A stretch of 6,984 bases of DNA from an uncultured Fusobacteriaceae bacterium (GTDB lineage Bacteria; Fusobacteriota; Fusobacteriia; Fusobacteriales; Fusobacteriaceae): assembly GCA_947072715.1 (NCBI GenBank), contig CAMTJB010000051.1, forward strand, positions 1 through 6,984, given 5' to 3'. The notes under the pieces are model-generated. The model was not told the origin of the DNA, searched no databases, and saw only the letters and a list, made by a program, of their open reading frames with translations. Numbering within the stretch: position 1 is the stretch's first letter; each line of letters opens with the position of its first letter. Of the stretch, positions 5,909 through 6,984 are shown piece by piece. The translations under genes were made by a program, and so were the position numbers.

Positions 5909-6871
5909 ATGAAAAAATTATTGCTTGCACTATGTTTAATGGTTACATCACAATTAGTATTTGCTAATACAGCAGAATATGAAAAGTACAAAGTTAATGA
6001 GTCTGGAAAAATAATGGTTGCTATGTATCATGCATTTTCAGAAAATACACCAAAAGATGATTATACTCGTACTTTTTCTAACTTCGAAAAAGATTTAGAA
6101 GCATACTACAAAAAAGGTTATTATCCAATTTCAATATATGATTTTGTTTCTGGAAATATTAATGTTCCTTTAGGTAAAACACCTATTCTTCTTACTTTTG
6201 ATGATGGACATAAAACTCAAGCCTCTTTTACTAAAGTAGATGGAAAACTTGTGCTTAATAAAGAAACTATGCTTTATAAATATCTTCAATTTAACAAGAA
6301 ACATCCTGATTTCCCTGTAAAAGGTATTATTTATGTAAATGCTGATCCTTTCCACGGAGACGGAACTACTTCTGAAAAAATTAATGCTGTTTTAAATACA
6401 GGATTCGACGTTGGAAATCATACTTATACTCATTTAAATCTAAAAAAAGCATCAAAAATAGAAATCGAAAAGAATATGGCTTTAGTTGTTAAAATGATTC
6501 AAGATGCTAGACCAGGATATCAAGTTAACTCTCTTGCTAGACCTTTCGGTATCTCAAGTAAAGATCATAGAGATTCTATGTTTAAAGGAACTTACAATGG
6601 AACATCATATAATAACAAAGTTACTTTCTTAGTTGGTTCTAATCCATCACCATCTATTTATAATACTGGTTACGATCCTCTTTCTGTTGCAAGAGTTCGT
6701 GCTGGAAAAGGTTCTGAGCTTGATATAGAATACTGGATGGCTTTCTTTGATAGAAAACCTCAAGAGAGATATATCAGTGATGGAAATCCCAATACAGTTG
6801 TTGTACCAAAAGGTTCAAAAGCTAAAATTGATACTGCTAAAATTGGTAATAAACAACTTATTACTTATTAG
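5909..6871 (+). CDS. Secreted polysaccharide deacetylase (carbohydrate esterase 4 / NodB-like)
   Basis: A 320-residue exported protein. Residues 1-19 are a classic signal peptide ([10 protein letters not shown]..., cleavage likely after VFA, before Asn20). The catalytic domain follows: [10 protein letters not shown] (37-46), [18 protein letters not shown] (58-75), then LLTFDDG (94-100) with the general-base and metal-binding aspartates Asp98 and Asp99. The metal-binding pair is His171 and His175 in GNHTYTH, and ARPFG (210-214) is the third motif. A segment between motifs 1 and 2 (101-145) is typical of larger bacterial members. The tail (about 290-320, [12 protein letters not shown]) is not catalytic. 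Members remove N- or O-acetyl groups from peptidoglycan, chitin-like or biofilm polysaccharides; the substrate cannot be told from sequence. All key residues seem present, unlike the pseudo-hydrolase two genes upstream. It lies 100 bases after the lipoprotein gene with no terminator between, so read-through is likely. Confidence 0.88.
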   Translation: MKKLLLALCLMVTSQLVFANTAEYEKYKVNESGKIMVAMYHAFSENTPKDDYTRTFSNFEKDLEAYYKKGYYPISIYDFVSGNINVPLGKTPILLTFDDGHKTQASFTKVDGKLVLNKETMLYKYLQFNKKHPDFPVKGIIYVNADPFHGDGTTSEKINAVLNTGFDVGNHTYTHLNLKKASKIEIEKNMALVVKMIQDARPGYQVNSLARPFGISSKDHRDSMFKGTYNGTSYNNKVTFLVGSNPSPSIYNTGYDPLSVARVRAGKGSELDIEYWMAFFDRKPQERYISDGNPNTVVVPKGSKAKIDTAKIGNKQLITY

Positions 6872-6879
6872 AATAAAAT

Positions 6880-6924
6880 AAAAATATAGTTTTGTAGTTT
6901 CTAAAATTTGATAACTATATTTTT
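6880..6924 (+). terminator. AT-only hairpin terminator or attenuator after the deacetylase
   Basis: AAAAATATAGTT (6880-6891) pairs perfectly with AACTATATTTTT (6913-6924) around a 21-base loop. The T run is part of the 3' arm. It begins nine bases after the deacetylase stop and ends directly against the GGAGG (6925-6929) of the next gene. It is plausible as an intrinsic terminator but weak in GC, so some read-through into the next gene is likely. A poor promoter pair (TTGTAG 6892-6897, CTATAT 6915-6920) lies within it. Confidence 0.6.
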
Positions 6925-6935
6925 GGAGGTTTTTT

Positions 6936-6984
6936 ATGGAAATTTTTAAAACAATTGATAATAAATTGGTTAAAATCGATACTA
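6936..6984 (+). CDS. N-terminal fragment of a gene running off the right edge, possibly a CorA-type metal-ion transporter
   Basis: Sixteen complete codons are visible: MEIFKTIDNKLVKIDT. A strong GGAGG (6925-6929) sits 6 bases before the ATG, so the start is real. The opening strand pattern (M-I-x-I-[FY]-K-T-x-x-[GN]-K-L-x-x-[IL]-D) resembles the start of many low-GC CorA-family magnesium/cobalt transporters, but 16 residues are too few for a firm call. It lies 64 bases after the deacetylase stop, behind a hairpin. Confidence 0.4.
   Translation, partial: MEIFKTIDNKLVKIDT

Noticed and set aside
6170..6355. 61-residue minus-strand open frame
   Set aside because: Antisense to the core of the deacetylase (TFDDG region); no ribosome site.

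Overview
The window is strongly AT-rich, with long runs of A and T between genes. It looks like the chromosome of a strict anaerobe. The left part carries genes of D-proline reductase, a Stickland-fermentation enzyme that uses D-proline as an electron acceptor, followed by a rubrerythrin for oxidative-stress defence. The base composition, AGGAGG-type ribosome sites and gene set fit low-GC anaerobes. A short Gram-negative-style signal peptide ending in a VFA|N cleavage site makes Fusobacteriota slightly more likely than Clostridia to my eye, but I cannot settle this from the sequence.

Left half, all on the minus strand and read from right to left: rubrerythrin (3663-3124), its AT-rich hairpin terminator (3076-3031), a TauE/SafE-family membrane permease (2926-2012) with its own extended -10 promoter, a second very long hairpin terminator (1967-1891), a gene-free stretch of about 430 bases holding several inverted repeats, prdC (1460-168), and the first 25 codons of prdA (77-1), which runs off the left edge. 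PrdC is the RnfC-like protein thought to deliver electrons to proline reductase, whose pyruvoyl proprotein is PrdA. The permease and rubrerythrin each end in their own terminator, so they are neighbours of the prd operon rather than clear members of it.

Right half, on the plus strand: a divergent promoter region (3664-3940) opens into three genes for exported or envelope-anchored proteins. These are a membrane-anchored alpha/beta-hydrolase-fold protein (3941-5179), a lipoprotein of the YiiX-like NlpC/P60 cysteine-hydrolase type (5194-5808), and a secreted polysaccharide deacetylase (5909-6871). The first two are only 14 bases apart. A small GC-containing hairpin sits just before the ribosome site of the third. 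Together they look like a cell-envelope or surface-polymer module. A hairpin terminator and the start of another gene (6936 onward, possibly a CorA-type transporter) close the window.

The most notable observation is that the alpha/beta-hydrolase-like protein has lost its expected catalytic residues. The nucleophile serine of GESAGG is asparagine (GENTGG), the oxyanion HGG is replaced by PGA, and no histidine exists in the C-terminal part where the catalytic one should be. It therefore appears to be a pseudoenzyme, conserved as an intact reading frame beside two apparently competent envelope hydrolases.
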